A DNA stretch of 33,440 nt from Verrucomicrobiota bacterium (GTDB lineage: Bacteria; Verrucomicrobiota; Verrucomicrobiia; Opitutales; Opitutaceae), in the NCBI GenBank assembly GCA_023433275.1, contig JAEZDN010000149.1, forward strand, positions 1 through 33,440, read 5' to 3'. The position numbers were made by a program, and so were the translations under genes. The notes under the pieces are model-generated. The model worked only from the letters and a program-made list of their open reading frames with translations. It did no database searches and had not been told where the DNA came from. Below are positions 23,620 through 31,599 of the stretch, piece after piece (positions within the stretch are counted from its first letter, which is position 1; each line of letters starts with the position of its first letter).

Positions 23620-24543
23620 TCAGGCGCCTCCCTTGTGCGCACGCCACTCGACGAGGCTCTTCAGGAGCAGCGTCACGAGCGCCAGCAGCGCCAGCAGGGA
23701 TGAAACGGCGAAGGCCGCGACAAAGTTGTACTCGTTGTAGAGGATCTCGACATGCAGGGGCATGGTGTTGGTCTCGCCGCGAATGTGGCCGGACACCACG
23801 GACACCGCGCCGAATTCCCCCATTGCGCGGGCATTGCACAGGATGACCCCGTAGAACAGGCCCCATTTGATGTTGGGCACCGTCACGCGCCAGAACGTCT
23901 GCCAGCCGGTCGCTCCCAGCGTCAGCGCGGCATATTCCTCATCGTTGCCCTGCTGTTGCATCAGCGGGATCAGCTCGCGCGCGACAAAGGGGAACGTGAC
24001 GAAGATGGTCGCGAGCACGATGCCCGGCACCGCGAAGATGATCTTGAGGTCCTGCTCGATCAGCCACGCCTGGAGGCCCGGGAACCAGGGCGCCTCCGCA
24101 TTCAAATAGGTGCCGTACCAGCCCTGCGCGCCGAAAACCAGGACGTAGATCAGGCCGGAGATGACCGGCGACACCGCGAACGGCAGGTCGATGAGGGTGA
24201 TGAGGAGGCTCTTGCCCTTGAAGTCGAACTTCGCGATGCACCACGCGGCGGCGACGCCGAAAACGAGATTCGCCGGCACCGCGATCGCCGCCGTCGTGAG
24301 CGTGAGCTTGAGCGCGCTCAGCATGTCGGGGTCGGTGAACGACGCGAAGAACGGACCCACCCCCTTGCGCAACGCCTCGGTGAACACCGCCGCCAGCGGC
24401 AGCACGAGGAAGCACGCGACGAACGTGAGCGCGATCGTCATGAAAACCACGCGCACCCACCAGGGATTGCGGATGACGCGCCGGCCCGTGCCGCGGGCGG
24501 GCGGCTTGGAGCCCAGGCTGGAAGTTGCGGTCAGGCCGGCCAT
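23620..24543 (-). CDS. cysW: Sulfate ABC transporter permease CysW
   Basis: This is one of two membrane permeases of the sulfate importer. It has 307 residues with six predicted helices. The ABC permease EAA motif appears in EEYAALTLGATGWQTFWRVTVPNI-like sequence, followed by NARAMGEFGAVSVVSGHIRGETNTMPLHVE, which is typical of CysW. The N-terminal 30 residues are polar and basic. It begins one base after the cysT stop (TGA-C-ATG), so the two are translationally linked. Confidence 0.94.
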   Translation of the reverse strand: MAGLTATSSLGSKPPARGTGRRVIRNPWWVRVVFMTIALTFVACFLVLPLAAVFTEALRKGVGPFFASFTDPDMLSALKLTLTTAAIAVPANLVFGVAAAWCIAKFDFKGKSLLITLIDLPFAVSPVISGLIYVLVFGAQGWYGTYLNAEAPWFPGLQAWLIEQDLKIIFAVPGIVLATIFVTFPFVARELIPLMQQQGNDEEYAALTLGATGWQTFWRVTVPNIKWGLFYGVILCNARAMGEFGAVSVVSGHIRGETNTMPLHVEILYNEYNFVAAFAVSSLLALLALVTLLLKSLVEWRAHKGGA

Positions 24544-24544
24544 G

Positions 24545-25453
24545 TCAGACGCGATAGTAGCGACGGCTCCATTTCTGGAGCAGGTTGATGAGCAGCAGGA
24601 GAATGAAGGACGCCACGAGCATCACGACCGCGATGGCAGTCGCGCCGCGATAGTCGTACTGTTCCAGCTTGGTGATGATGAGCAGCGGCGTGATCTCGCT
24701 GTGCATGGGCATGTTGCCCGCGATGAACACGACCGAGCCATACTCGCCCAGGGCGCGGGCGAAGGAGAGCGCGAAACCGGTGATGAGCGCCGGCAGCAGC
24801 TCCGGGAAAATGACGCGGGTCATGGTCTGCCAGCGATTGGCGCCGAGCGTCGCCGCCGCTTCCTCCAATTCCGGTTCCAGTTCCTCCAGCACCGGCTGCA
24901 ACGTGCGCACCACGAAGGGCAGGCCCACGAACGTGAGCGCGAGAAAAACACCCGGGCGATCGAAGGCGATCTTGCCGCCCAGCCAGCCCTGCCAGTCGAC
25001 CCACGGGACCCACGCGGACAATTTCGTCAGCCCGCTGGCCCAAAGCGGATTCAACCATTCCCCCACCCAGCCATTCGGGGAATAAATCGCCGTCAGCGCG
25101 ATACCGGCCACCGCCGTCGGCAGCGCGAACGGCAGGTCCACCAGCGCATCGACGATGCGCCGTCCCGGGAACGTGTAGCGCACCAGGACCCACGCGAGGA
25201 TGCCACCGAAGATCGCATTGATCAACGCGGCGAATAGCGAGACGCCGAAGCTAAGCCGATACGACGCCATCACGCGCGGCGAGGTCACGGCCGACCAAAA
25301 ATCGGCCCAGCTGAGACCGGCGCTCTTGATGAAGGCCGCCGACAACGGGATCAGCACGATCAGCCCCAGGTACGCCAGCGTGAAGCCCAGCGACAGCCCG
25401 AAACCGGGCAGGACGCGGCGGCGAAAACGGGGTATGGCGACGGCTTGGCTCAC
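24545..25453 (-). CDS. cysT: Sulfate ABC transporter permease CysT (CysU)
   Basis: This is the partner permease of CysW. It has 302 residues from a GTG start at 25453. The GTG overlaps the stop of the preceding M14-like gene as GTGA, which decides the start: the open frame continues upstream to 25864 only as a shadow of that gene. Six membrane helices are expected. The EAA loop is in LEEAAATLGANRWQTMTRVIFPEL-like sequence, followed by ARALGEYGSVVFIAGNMPMHSEI, typical of CysT. Confidence 0.92.
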   Translation of the reverse strand: MSQAVAIPRFRRRVLPGFGLSLGFTLAYLGLIVLIPLSAAFIKSAGLSWADFWSAVTSPRVMASYRLSFGVSLFAALINAIFGGILAWVLVRYTFPGRRIVDALVDLPFALPTAVAGIALTAIYSPNGWVGEWLNPLWASGLTKLSAWVPWVDWQGWLGGKIAFDRPGVFLALTFVGLPFVVRTLQPVLEELEPELEEAAATLGANRWQTMTRVIFPELLPALITGFALSFARALGEYGSVVFIAGNMPMHSEITPLLIITKLEQYDYRGATAIAVVMLVASFILLLLINLLQKWSRRYYRV

Positions 25454-26232
25454 AGGTTGATGCCTTGGGCGATAAAGGCCCGGTACTCTTTCAAAACCGC
25501 CTGCAATGCGCAACTGATTGCTTCGATCTGTTGTGTCATCGGCGCCCGCGCGGGCGTCTCCAGCACGATCTCGAAGGGTTGCGGACGCTGGACGGGCGGC
25601 GCGGTCAACGCGCCGGTCGCATCCCTGCCCTGCCGGCCGGCGACAGGTTGCTCCGCGGGCAGGATTTGCGAAGCCGCCCCCAGCGACGGTTTCAGCAATT
25701 GCTCCGCCACGAGGGGATCCGGCGTGAAACCCTGAAGTGTGGCCGCTGTGCCGTCGGCCCGGACAGCGATGATGCCGTCGAATTGCCCGCTCTGCAGTTC
25801 CGCCTCCATGATCCTGACCTCCGGCTGCGCGGAGCCGCGCCAGAATTCGCGATTCAGGTCGCAACCCGCGCGGTTGTGGCGCGTGCCATCCTCATAACCG
25901 GTCGGGTTGCACAGGGGATAGAGCGCCAGTTCATAACCGGCCGCGGGCGCCGGGTCGTTGACCAGGGAATTGAGAAAGCGCTGAAGGCCCAGCGCTCCCA
26001 CCTGGTCGTCTCCCTGGAGAAGGGCGAACAGGCCGATGCGGATCGGCGGCAGCCCCAGCGGCGGCCCGTGAAACACGAAGCGCGGGATGGTGTACCGCTT
26101 CTCGTCCCACTCAAAGGATCCGGCCACCGTGCCCACGATCTCGCGGCACACTTCCGCGAGCGCCAGGAACGGCCAGTAAAGCCGCCGCAGCTTGTGCGGA
26201 TAGACCGGTTCGGTCGGGTTGAAATCAGTCAT
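25450..26232 (-). CDS. M14 carboxypeptidase-like protein a, zinc ligands altered
   Basis: The 260-residue protein resembles M14 metallocarboxypeptidases of the succinylglutamate desuccinylase-like kind. Recognisable landmarks are the strand before the first metal motif (IRIGLFALLQGDDQVGA), YPLCNPTGYEDGTRHNRAGCDLNREF, FDGIIAVRAD and FEIVLETP. The expected HGDE zinc motif reads QGDD (Q73-D76) and the expected third-ligand His reads Arg (R158). The DLNREF substrate-binding segment and the catalytic-type Glu (E225) remain. It is therefore probably not a zinc peptidase, but it keeps the fold. It follows sulfate-binding protein 2 by 11 bases and overlaps cysT, so it is part of the sulfate uptake transcript. 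Function unknown. Confidence 0.72.
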   Translation of the reverse strand: MTDFNPTEPVYPHKLRRLYWPFLALAEVCREIVGTVAGSFEWDEKRYTIPRFVFHGPPLGLPPIRIGLFALLQGDDQVGALGLQRFLNSLVNDPAPAAGYELALYPLCNPTGYEDGTRHNRAGCDLNREFWRGSAQPEVRIMEAELQSGQFDGIIAVRADGTAATLQGFTPDPLVAEQLLKPSLGAASQILPAEQPVAGRQGRDATGALTAPPVQRPQPFEIVLETPARAPMTQQIEAISCALQAVLKEYRAFIAQGINL

Positions 26233-26243
26233 GTCGGATCGGG

Positions 26244-27245
26244 TTACCGGTTGACGTAGATCTGGTCGAAGACGCCGCCTTCGCCGAAATGCGTTTTCTG
26301 CGCGACTTCCCAGCTGCCGAAAACGTCCGGGACGGAATAAAGCGTGAGCGGCGGGAAACGGCCGGGATACTTTGCGGCGGACGCCGGATCGAGCGGCCGG
26401 AAATAATACTTCGCGGCGAGCTCCTGCGCCTCGGGGCTGTAGAGGTATTCGAGATAGGCGCGGGCGACTTCGGCCGTGCCGCGTTTTTGCACGATCTTGT
26501 CGACCCACACCACGGGATTTTCCGCGAGGATGCTCGCGGCGGGCACGACCGCTTCCACCGCGTCCGGCCCCAGCTCCTTCACAATCAGGGCCACCTCGTT
26601 CTCGAACGTCAGCAGCACGTCGCCCATGCCCCGCTGGGCAAAGGTGGTCGTCGCACCGCGGCCACCGGTGTCGAGCACGGGCACGTTGGCAAAAAGCTTC
26701 TGCACGAAGGCCCGCGCGGTGGCGTCGTTGCCGCCCGGCTTCCGCAGCGCATGAATCCAGGCGCCAAGATAACTGTAGCGGCCGTTCCCCGAGGTCTTCG
26801 GGTTGGGAATGATCACCTGCACGCCATCGCGCACCAGGTCATCCCATCCCTTGATGCCCTTCGGGTTCCCCTTCCGGACAATGAACAGGATGGTCGACGT
26901 GTACGGCACGCTCTCGTTGGGCAGACGCGAGGCCCAGTCCGCGGGAATCAACCGGCCCTTCGCCAGCTGATCCACGTCAGGCACGCCGTTCATTGTGACG
27001 ACGTCGGCCTCGAGTCCGTCCAGAACGGACCGGACCTGCTTGGATGAACCGCCGTGCGACTGGTTCACGGTGAGCTTGGCGCCCTTGGTCCTTTCCCAAT
27101 GGGCAATAAACGCCGGGTTGAACTCCTTGTAGAATTCACGGGTGACGTCGTAGGAGACGTTGAGCAAGGTGTTCGCGGCGGCGCCGAGCTGGGCCGCGGT
27201 GGCCAGGGCGGCCAGGACGAGGAGGATCTTGGAAATACTTTTCAT
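26244..27245 (-). CDS. sbp: Periplasmic sulfate-binding protein 2
   Basis: This is the substrate-binding component for CysTWA. The 333-residue product has a signal peptide (about residues 1-23) and the sulfate-binding family motifs NVSYDVTREFY, NQSHGGSSKQ, VTMNGVPDVDQLA, the sequence around VIIPNPKTSGNGRYSYLGAW, DTGGRGATTTFAQRGMGDVL and YLEYLYSPEAQE. The start at 27245 was chosen to open the signal peptide. It is a paralog of the gene at 28158-29156. It begins 11 bases after the stop of M14-like protein b and ends 11 bases before M14-like protein a. Confidence 0.93.
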   Translation of the reverse strand: MKSISKILLVLAALATAAQLGAAANTLLNVSYDVTREFYKEFNPAFIAHWERTKGAKLTVNQSHGGSSKQVRSVLDGLEADVVTMNGVPDVDQLAKGRLIPADWASRLPNESVPYTSTILFIVRKGNPKGIKGWDDLVRDGVQVIIPNPKTSGNGRYSYLGAWIHALRKPGGNDATARAFVQKLFANVPVLDTGGRGATTTFAQRGMGDVLLTFENEVALIVKELGPDAVEAVVPAASILAENPVVWVDKIVQKRGTAEVARAYLEYLYSPEAQELAAKYYFRPLDPASAAKYPGRFPPLTLYSVPDVFGSWEVAQKTHFGEGGVFDQIYVNR

Positions 27246-27256
27246 GACGGGAAAAT

Positions 27257-28075
27257 TCAGAGGTTTTGGCCATAGGCCAGGAGTCCGCGGTAGCGGATGA
27301 TGAAGCGTTTCAAAATCGAGGCCGCGGCCTCGCGATAAAATTCCGGTTCCCAATCGCCCGGCAGGCGCAGGGTGAGATCGAGGGGCCGGAACGGAAGGTC
27401 ATCCCCCAACGCGAGCGGACCCGCCACCGGCGCGGGGGCGAACTCCGTCTCCCAGCGCACGGCAAACGGCTCCGCGTCCTCCGACGAGATCAGCGGCAGG
27501 CTCGTGCCGCCGGCGGTGGTCGTGCGAAGACGGAGCGTGACCACGTCATCGCTTGGCGCCGTTTCCACGCGAATGAAGGCGTGGTAGGAGGACACGCGCG
27601 AATCACCGGCGATCAGGCTGATCTCAGGGGCCGCGGGCGCCGCCCAGTTTTCGGTGGCCAGGTCGCGGTCCTTCACCTGCTTGAGATGGCCAAGCACGTC
27701 CACCAGCGGATAGAACGCGAGGTGGAGACTCTGTCCGAGGTCGGGCCGGATCGCCAACTCCTCCACCAAATGCAGGAGCGCCAGCGTCGGGCGAAGATCG
27801 CGGCTGTCCAATCCGGCGAGGAAAGCCAGCCGGGGCGATTCCTCGGAGGTGTGCGGCCCGAAGTAAACGAAGCGCGGCAGATGATGCGGTATCCCCGCGT
27901 GCTCGAAGGGTCCCAAGGGCGTGCCGAAGACGTGCTCCGAGCGCTGCGCGTGGCCATAGAGGGTGGAAAGCTGGTCACCGAGGGCGGCGGACAGCGAGAG
28001 CGAGGTGGCGGGCGGCTTGAAGCGGGCGACCGTCACGGAACGGAAAGTGGAGGTGGTGTTCACGAGGGATGTCAT
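27257..28075 (-). CDS. M14-like protein b, strongly degenerate paralog
   Basis: The 272-residue protein matches M14-like protein a in layout. RLAFLAGLDSRDLRPTLALLHLVEEL aligns with the first metal motif region, LHLAFYPLVDVLGHLKQVKDRDLATENW with the NPTG...DLNREF region, AFIRVE with the third-ligand strand, and the C terminus RYRGLLAYGQNL with EYRAFIAQGINL. HGDE is replaced by LDSRD, the third His by Arg/Val, and the catalytic Glu region (LETP) by LRLP. All catalytic and metal positions I can place are lost. It lies between the two sulfate-binding protein genes. It is probably a non-enzymatic partner of sulfate uptake, role unknown. The 82-base gap before it is GC-rich without a clear signal. 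Confidence 0.65.
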   Translation of the reverse strand: MTSLVNTTSTFRSVTVARFKPPATSLSLSAALGDQLSTLYGHAQRSEHVFGTPLGPFEHAGIPHHLPRFVYFGPHTSEESPRLAFLAGLDSRDLRPTLALLHLVEELAIRPDLGQSLHLAFYPLVDVLGHLKQVKDRDLATENWAAPAAPEISLIAGDSRVSSYHAFIRVETAPSDDVVTLRLRTTTAGGTSLPLISSEDAEPFAVRWETEFAPAPVAGPLALGDDLPFRPLDLTLRLPGDWEPEFYREAAASILKRFIIRYRGLLAYGQNL

Positions 28076-28157
28076 TGGTTGAAGCTCCGCCGCGCGCGGG
28101 CGCGCCGTCGCCCGGTAGCGACGCGACACGGCGGAGACGTTGCGGAATACGCGGCGT

Positions 28158-29156
28158 TTACTTCGCGTAGATCTGGTCGAACGTGCCGCCGTCGGCGAAG
28201 TGGTCCTGCTTGGCCTTCTTCCAGCCGCCAAAGGCGGAATCGATGGTGAACAATTCGATCTTGGGGAACTGCGAGGCATACTTCGCCTTCGCCGCCTCGC
28301 TCACCGCCGGACGGTAGAAGTGGCGACCGGCAATATCCTGGCCTTCCTCGGAATAAAGATACTCGAGGTAACCCTTGGCCACTTCGGTCGTGCCCTTCTT
28401 CTTCGCAACCTTGTCGACGACCGTCACGCTGGGCTCTGCCAGGATGCTCAGCGACGGAACCACGACCTGGTATTTTTCGGCGCCGAATTCCTTGAGCGCA
28501 AGGAAGGCCTCGTTTTCCCAGGAGATGAACACATCGCCGATGCCTCGCTGCACGAACGTGGTGGTGGAACCACGTGCGCCGGAGTCGAGGACGGGCACGT
28601 TCTTATAGAGCTTGGCGACGAATTCCTTGGCCTTCTCGTCGCTGCCGTACTTGCGGCGGGCGAATTCCCAGGCCGCCAGGTAGTTCCACTGCGCGCCGCC
28701 CGAGGTCTTCGGGTTGGGCGTGATGACGGAGACCCCGGCCTTGGCCAGGTCGTCCCAGTCCTTGATGCCCTTCGGATTTCCGGCGCGAACCAGGAACACG
28801 ATGGTGCTGGTGTAGGGCGCCGAGTTGTGCGGAAGGCGCTTCTGCCAGTCCGCCGGGATCAGCTTGGCGTTGGCCTCGAGGGCATCGACGTCCCCGGCGA
28901 GCGCGAGGGTGACGACATCGGCCTGGAGGCCATCGATCACGGACCGCGCCTGCTTGCCGGAGCCACCGTGCGATTGCTTGATGGTGACATCGTCACCGGT
29001 CTTGCTTTTCCAGTGGGCGCTGAAGGCCTTGTTGAACTCCACATAGAGCTCGCGCGTCGGGTCGTACGAGACATTGAGCAGCTCGTAGCTCTTGGCGGCG
29101 GCACCCGTGCCGGCGGCCAGCGCGAGGACGGAGAGGAGGATGGTATTGAGTTTCAT
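28158..29156 (-). CDS. sbp: Periplasmic sulfate-binding protein 1
   Basis: The 332-residue sulfate-binding protein has a signal peptide (about residues 1-20). It has NVSYDPTRELYVEFN, KQSHGGSGKQARSVIDGL, TLALAGDVDALEA, VITPNPKTSGGAQWNYLAAWEFA, DSGARGSTTTFVQRGIGDVFISWENEA and YLEYLYSEEGQ. SHGGSGKQ is the canonical sulfate-binding loop. It is closely related to sulfate-binding protein 2. It follows the porin by 23 bases and precedes M14-like protein b, so sulfate entering through the porin would meet it in the periplasm. Confidence 0.94.
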   Translation of the reverse strand: MKLNTILLSVLALAAGTGAAAKSYELLNVSYDPTRELYVEFNKAFSAHWKSKTGDDVTIKQSHGGSGKQARSVIDGLQADVVTLALAGDVDALEANAKLIPADWQKRLPHNSAPYTSTIVFLVRAGNPKGIKDWDDLAKAGVSVITPNPKTSGGAQWNYLAAWEFARRKYGSDEKAKEFVAKLYKNVPVLDSGARGSTTTFVQRGIGDVFISWENEAFLALKEFGAEKYQVVVPSLSILAEPSVTVVDKVAKKKGTTEVAKGYLEYLYSEEGQDIAGRHFYRPAVSEAAKAKYASQFPKIELFTIDSAFGGWKKAKQDHFADGGTFDQIYAK

Positions 29157-29179
29157 GACGGAGAATGAGTTGAGGTTGA

Positions 29180-30556
29180 TTAGAACGAGACCTGGAGGCG
29201 GCTGATGAACGTGGTTTCATCATCCGCGATGAGCGCGTTGGCGGCCGGTGTGGCGCCGGGCGCGAGATCGAACTCGTTGTGGTAAATGTTGAACCCGGCG
29301 CGGACCGAACGGGAGAGATACCAGTTCAGCCCGAGCGCGTAAGTGGTGAGCTTCGTCGCGCTGGTGTTCGGGTTGGCCAGGCGGCTGGCGGCGGGCCCCG
29401 CGAAAGCGGTGTCGTCGATGTCCACGCCGGCCACGCGGGCCACGACCTCGAAGGCGCCCCAGGTGCCGTTCTTCGGATTGAAGGCGGTCTTGGGCGTCAC
29501 GCCGCGATAGGTCGAGGACTCGCCCGTCAGCACATAGCCGACCGACAGGTTGTAAGCGTGATTCTTGACCTCGCGCACGCCGAAGGTCGGGCGCTGCACG
29601 TCGATCGAGGAGATCACGTACTCCGCCAAGATGCCGAGCGGTCCGCGATAGAAATAGCCCTGCGGCGAGATCGTCCTGCCCCGCCCGGCGGCGACCACCG
29701 AGGCATCGTAGGAGAAGAAGTTCTGCTGGCCGTCGGTGCGGTAGCTCGCCGCGCGCCCCGCGCTGGTGGCGAAGTCGCCCTGGCTCGCGCCGACGCCAAA
29801 GCCCAGGCCGTTGAGGAACGATTCCTTGTCATTGGCGAACGGCGTGGCGAACACTCGCACCGCGACGGTCTTGTCGTCGTCAAAGTCGGCGGAGCCGGTC
29901 ACGTTGTTGCCGCCGTCCGGGACGCCGTTCAGCACGGCGACCGTGTAGTTGACGGTCTTGTCGAGGACATCGCCGTGCACGGCAATGCCCGTGTCGCGGT
30001 TGGGCGTGAGGCCGGTCGCCACGGAGCGCTCGTTGAAGAACGCGACCGGGTCGGACTGCAGCTGCTCGAGCCCGACGGGAGTCTTGAACTTGCCGGCCCG
30101 CAGGTTGAACGCGGGGGAGAACGCCGCGTTCAGGTTGGCATCCAGGATCTGGATCGTGCCGGCGAGCTCGGGCTGGACGACGTAACTGAAGATGTTGTTG
30201 AACTTGCCCTCGAAGATGAGGCGGGCGCGGCGCAACAGGAAGGTGTCGTTCGGGTTGTTGGCGGCGTCGTACCAGCGGTAGTCGGCCTGCACGAGGCCCC
30301 GGAGGCGGAGCGACGTGGCGCCGTCACCGGAGGCGATCTCAACGCGGCTGTCGGCGGCGGTGACAATCGTGGGCTTGGGCGCCGCCGCGGCGGCCTCGTC
30401 CTTGAGCTCCTGCTTGCGTTCAAGCACGAGAATTTTCTGCTCCAGGGCGCGCAGCGCCTCGCGCAGGTCGGAGAGCTCGTCCGCCCGGACGGACACGGTG
30501 AAGGCAGCCAGCGCGGCGAGCGCGGTTGCGGTGGGTATGATACGAAGGTTCCTCAT
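29180..30556 (-). CDS. Outer-membrane porin, phosphate-selective porin O/P type, probably for sulfate
   Basis: The 458-residue product has a signal peptide cleaved near VRA-DELS, then a short coiled-coil-like segment (about 28-55, DLREALRALEQKILVLERKQ). A beta-barrel with strands typical of the OprP/OprO family (PF07396) follows: LRGLVQADYRWYD, FLLRRARLIFEGKFNNIFSYVVQPELAG, FNLRAGKFKTPVGLEQLQSD, TGIAVHGDVLDK and a C-terminal Phe (RLQVSF). Porin O/P proteins favour anions. Here the gene is directly followed by sulfate-binding protein genes, so I infer that it passes sulfate across the outer membrane rather than phosphate. Confidence 0.88.
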   Translation of the reverse strand: MRNLRIIPTATALAALAAFTVSVRADELSDLREALRALEQKILVLERKQELKDEAAAAAPKPTIVTAADSRVEIASGDGATSLRLRGLVQADYRWYDAANNPNDTFLLRRARLIFEGKFNNIFSYVVQPELAGTIQILDANLNAAFSPAFNLRAGKFKTPVGLEQLQSDPVAFFNERSVATGLTPNRDTGIAVHGDVLDKTVNYTVAVLNGVPDGGNNVTGSADFDDDKTVAVRVFATPFANDKESFLNGLGFGVGASQGDFATSAGRAASYRTDGQQNFFSYDASVVAAGRGRTISPQGYFYRGPLGILAEYVISSIDVQRPTFGVREVKNHAYNLSVGYVLTGESSTYRGVTPKTAFNPKNGTWGAFEVVARVAGVDIDDTAFAGPAASRLANPNTSATKLTTYALGLNWYLSRSVRAGFNIYHNEFDLAPGATPAANALIADDETTFISRLQVSF

Positions 30557-30658
30557 GGGATTTGGTGTTTGTCCTGTGGAAACTTCCCGTGGTCGGGTCA
30601 GTCGAAGGCTTGCTGACGTCTGGATTGCGCCTCCGCCGGTGGGCGGTGGGCGGAAAAA

Positions 30659-30859
30659 TCAAAGGGCGGCGCTGTCCTGGCTGTTCGCCGCCGGCGCGCC
30701 GATGCGCGTCTTCTCGGTGCGCTCGATCTGGGTGACACGGCCGTCGTGCACCACCAGCTGGACCACGCCGTAGCGCAAGGTCTCGACCTTTTGCTGCACG
30801 ACGCGCAGCCACTCGGGCTGGGCATTGGAAGAAGGCGATGGAAGGATGGCTTCGCTCAT
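30659..30859 (-). CDS. DUF2292 (YezD-like) small protein
   Basis: The 66-residue protein carries the DUF2292 core at about residues 18-54: WLRVVQQKVETLRYGVVQLVVHDGRVTQIERTEKTR. The B. subtilis relative YezD belongs to the sulfur-controlled gene set, to my knowledge, and the family often sits in sulfur or cysteine operons. Its molecular role is unknown. The start overlaps the stop of the Rrf2 regulator gene as ATGA, so the two are coupled. The C-terminal tail (APAANSQDSAAL) is low complexity. A 102-base gap without any clear element separates it from the porin gene. Confidence 0.82.
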   Translation of the reverse strand: MSEAILPSPSSNAQPEWLRVVQQKVETLRYGVVQLVVHDGRVTQIERTEKTRIGAPAANSQDSAAL

Positions 30860-31431
30860 ATGGCGTAATCTCCGAGAAGTTGATGGATGACTCCCTCGGC
30901 GGGGCTTGTGACCGCCGCCCGGGACTTGGGTGAGAGGATTTTTTGCCGCTGCGGGGAAATCTCCGTGGCACTAAACGGAAGGGGAATGCCATCCCGCACC
31001 ATCTTGCGGGTCGTGACTTCGACCACATCGGCCAGCGTGTAGCGGTCCAGGATGGCCGCGATCGCGTTGCGCACATCGAGCATGAGCATCCGCAAGCCGC
31101 AGTGAGCCTCATCGGGACAATTGCACGGCTCATAGGCGGTCTGGCTGACGCACCCGATGGGGGCCAGCGGCCCGTCAATCAGCCGGACGATCTCGCCGAT
31201 GTGGATCCCGTCAGCCGCCTTGGCCAACCGGTACCCGCCATGCTTGCCCCGAACGCTTTCAACAAAACCGGCTTCCCGGAGCTGCTGGATGACCTGCTCA
31301 AGGAACTTGATGGGCAAGTCCTCCGCCCGGGCGAGTTCGGTCACCCGCACAAGCTTCCGCCCCACTTGGGCGGCAATCCCAAGGTTGATCATGGAGCGCA
31401 GAGCGTATTCGCCTCGTTTGGAGAGTTTCAT
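30856..31431 (-). CDS. Rrf2-family transcriptional regulator, sulfur-cluster candidate
   Basis: The 191-residue product (from the ATG at 31431; a TTG at 31446 would add five residues) has a winged helix typical of Rrf2/IscR/CymR: MKLSKRGEYALRSMINL, VTELARAEDLPIKFLEQVIQQLREAGFV and SVRGKHGGYRLA. A cysteine cluster C94-X8-C103-X-C105-X5-C111 occupies the place of the IscR Fe-S ligands. A C-terminal tail of about 40 residues exceeds the usual length. Leading a sulfate and cysteine operon, it is probably the operon's regulator, sensing cysteine, sulfide or Fe-S status. CymR of Firmicutes is a functional parallel but lacks this cluster. Confidence 0.9.
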   Translation of the reverse strand: MKLSKRGEYALRSMINLGIAAQVGRKLVRVTELARAEDLPIKFLEQVIQQLREAGFVESVRGKHGGYRLAKAADGIHIGEIVRLIDGPLAPIGCVSQTAYEPCNCPDEAHCGLRMLMLDVRNAIAAILDRYTLADVVEVTTRKMVRDGIPLPFSATEISPQRQKILSPKSRAAVTSPAEGVIHQLLGDYAI

Positions 31432-31444
31432 AGGCCAGTTCGGC

Positions 31445-31472
31445 AATCTACATTGATTTAGTAGGGATTATA
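31445..31472 (-). promoter_or_regulatory. Candidate promoter -10 and overlapping operator for the sulfate operon
   Basis: On the minus strand a perfect TATAAT lies at 31467-31472, 36 bases upstream of the Rrf2 start. Overlapping it on the downstream side is an imperfect inverted repeat, AATCCCTAC facing GTAGATT, across 31445-31469. A repressor bound there would block initiation, which is typical for autoregulated Rrf2 proteins. No good -35 hexamer is found at 17 bases; a TGACA-like sequence lies farther upstream (about 31494-31499). The opposite-strand SLC13 gene starts at 31600, so the same site may affect it. Confidence 0.4.
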
Positions 31473-31599
31473 GCAAGCTCTATTCGAGGTCTTTGTCATA
31501 TTATTTTCGAATCGAATATCGGTTCTGGTGGTCTATCGGCGCCATCCTGTAACAAGTATTTTCCTCGCCCGACCCCCTTCCCTCCCCAGCCTCCCGTAC

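Noticed and set aside
24545..25864. A longer version of CysT with 137 extra N-terminal residues
   Set aside because: The extension is an out-of-frame reading of the M14-like gene. The GTG at 25453, overlapping that gene's stop, gives a normal CysT length.
30557..30658. A possible S-box or other riboswitch before the porin gene
   Set aside because: The gap lacks the conserved S-box helices and has only a GC-rich stretch.
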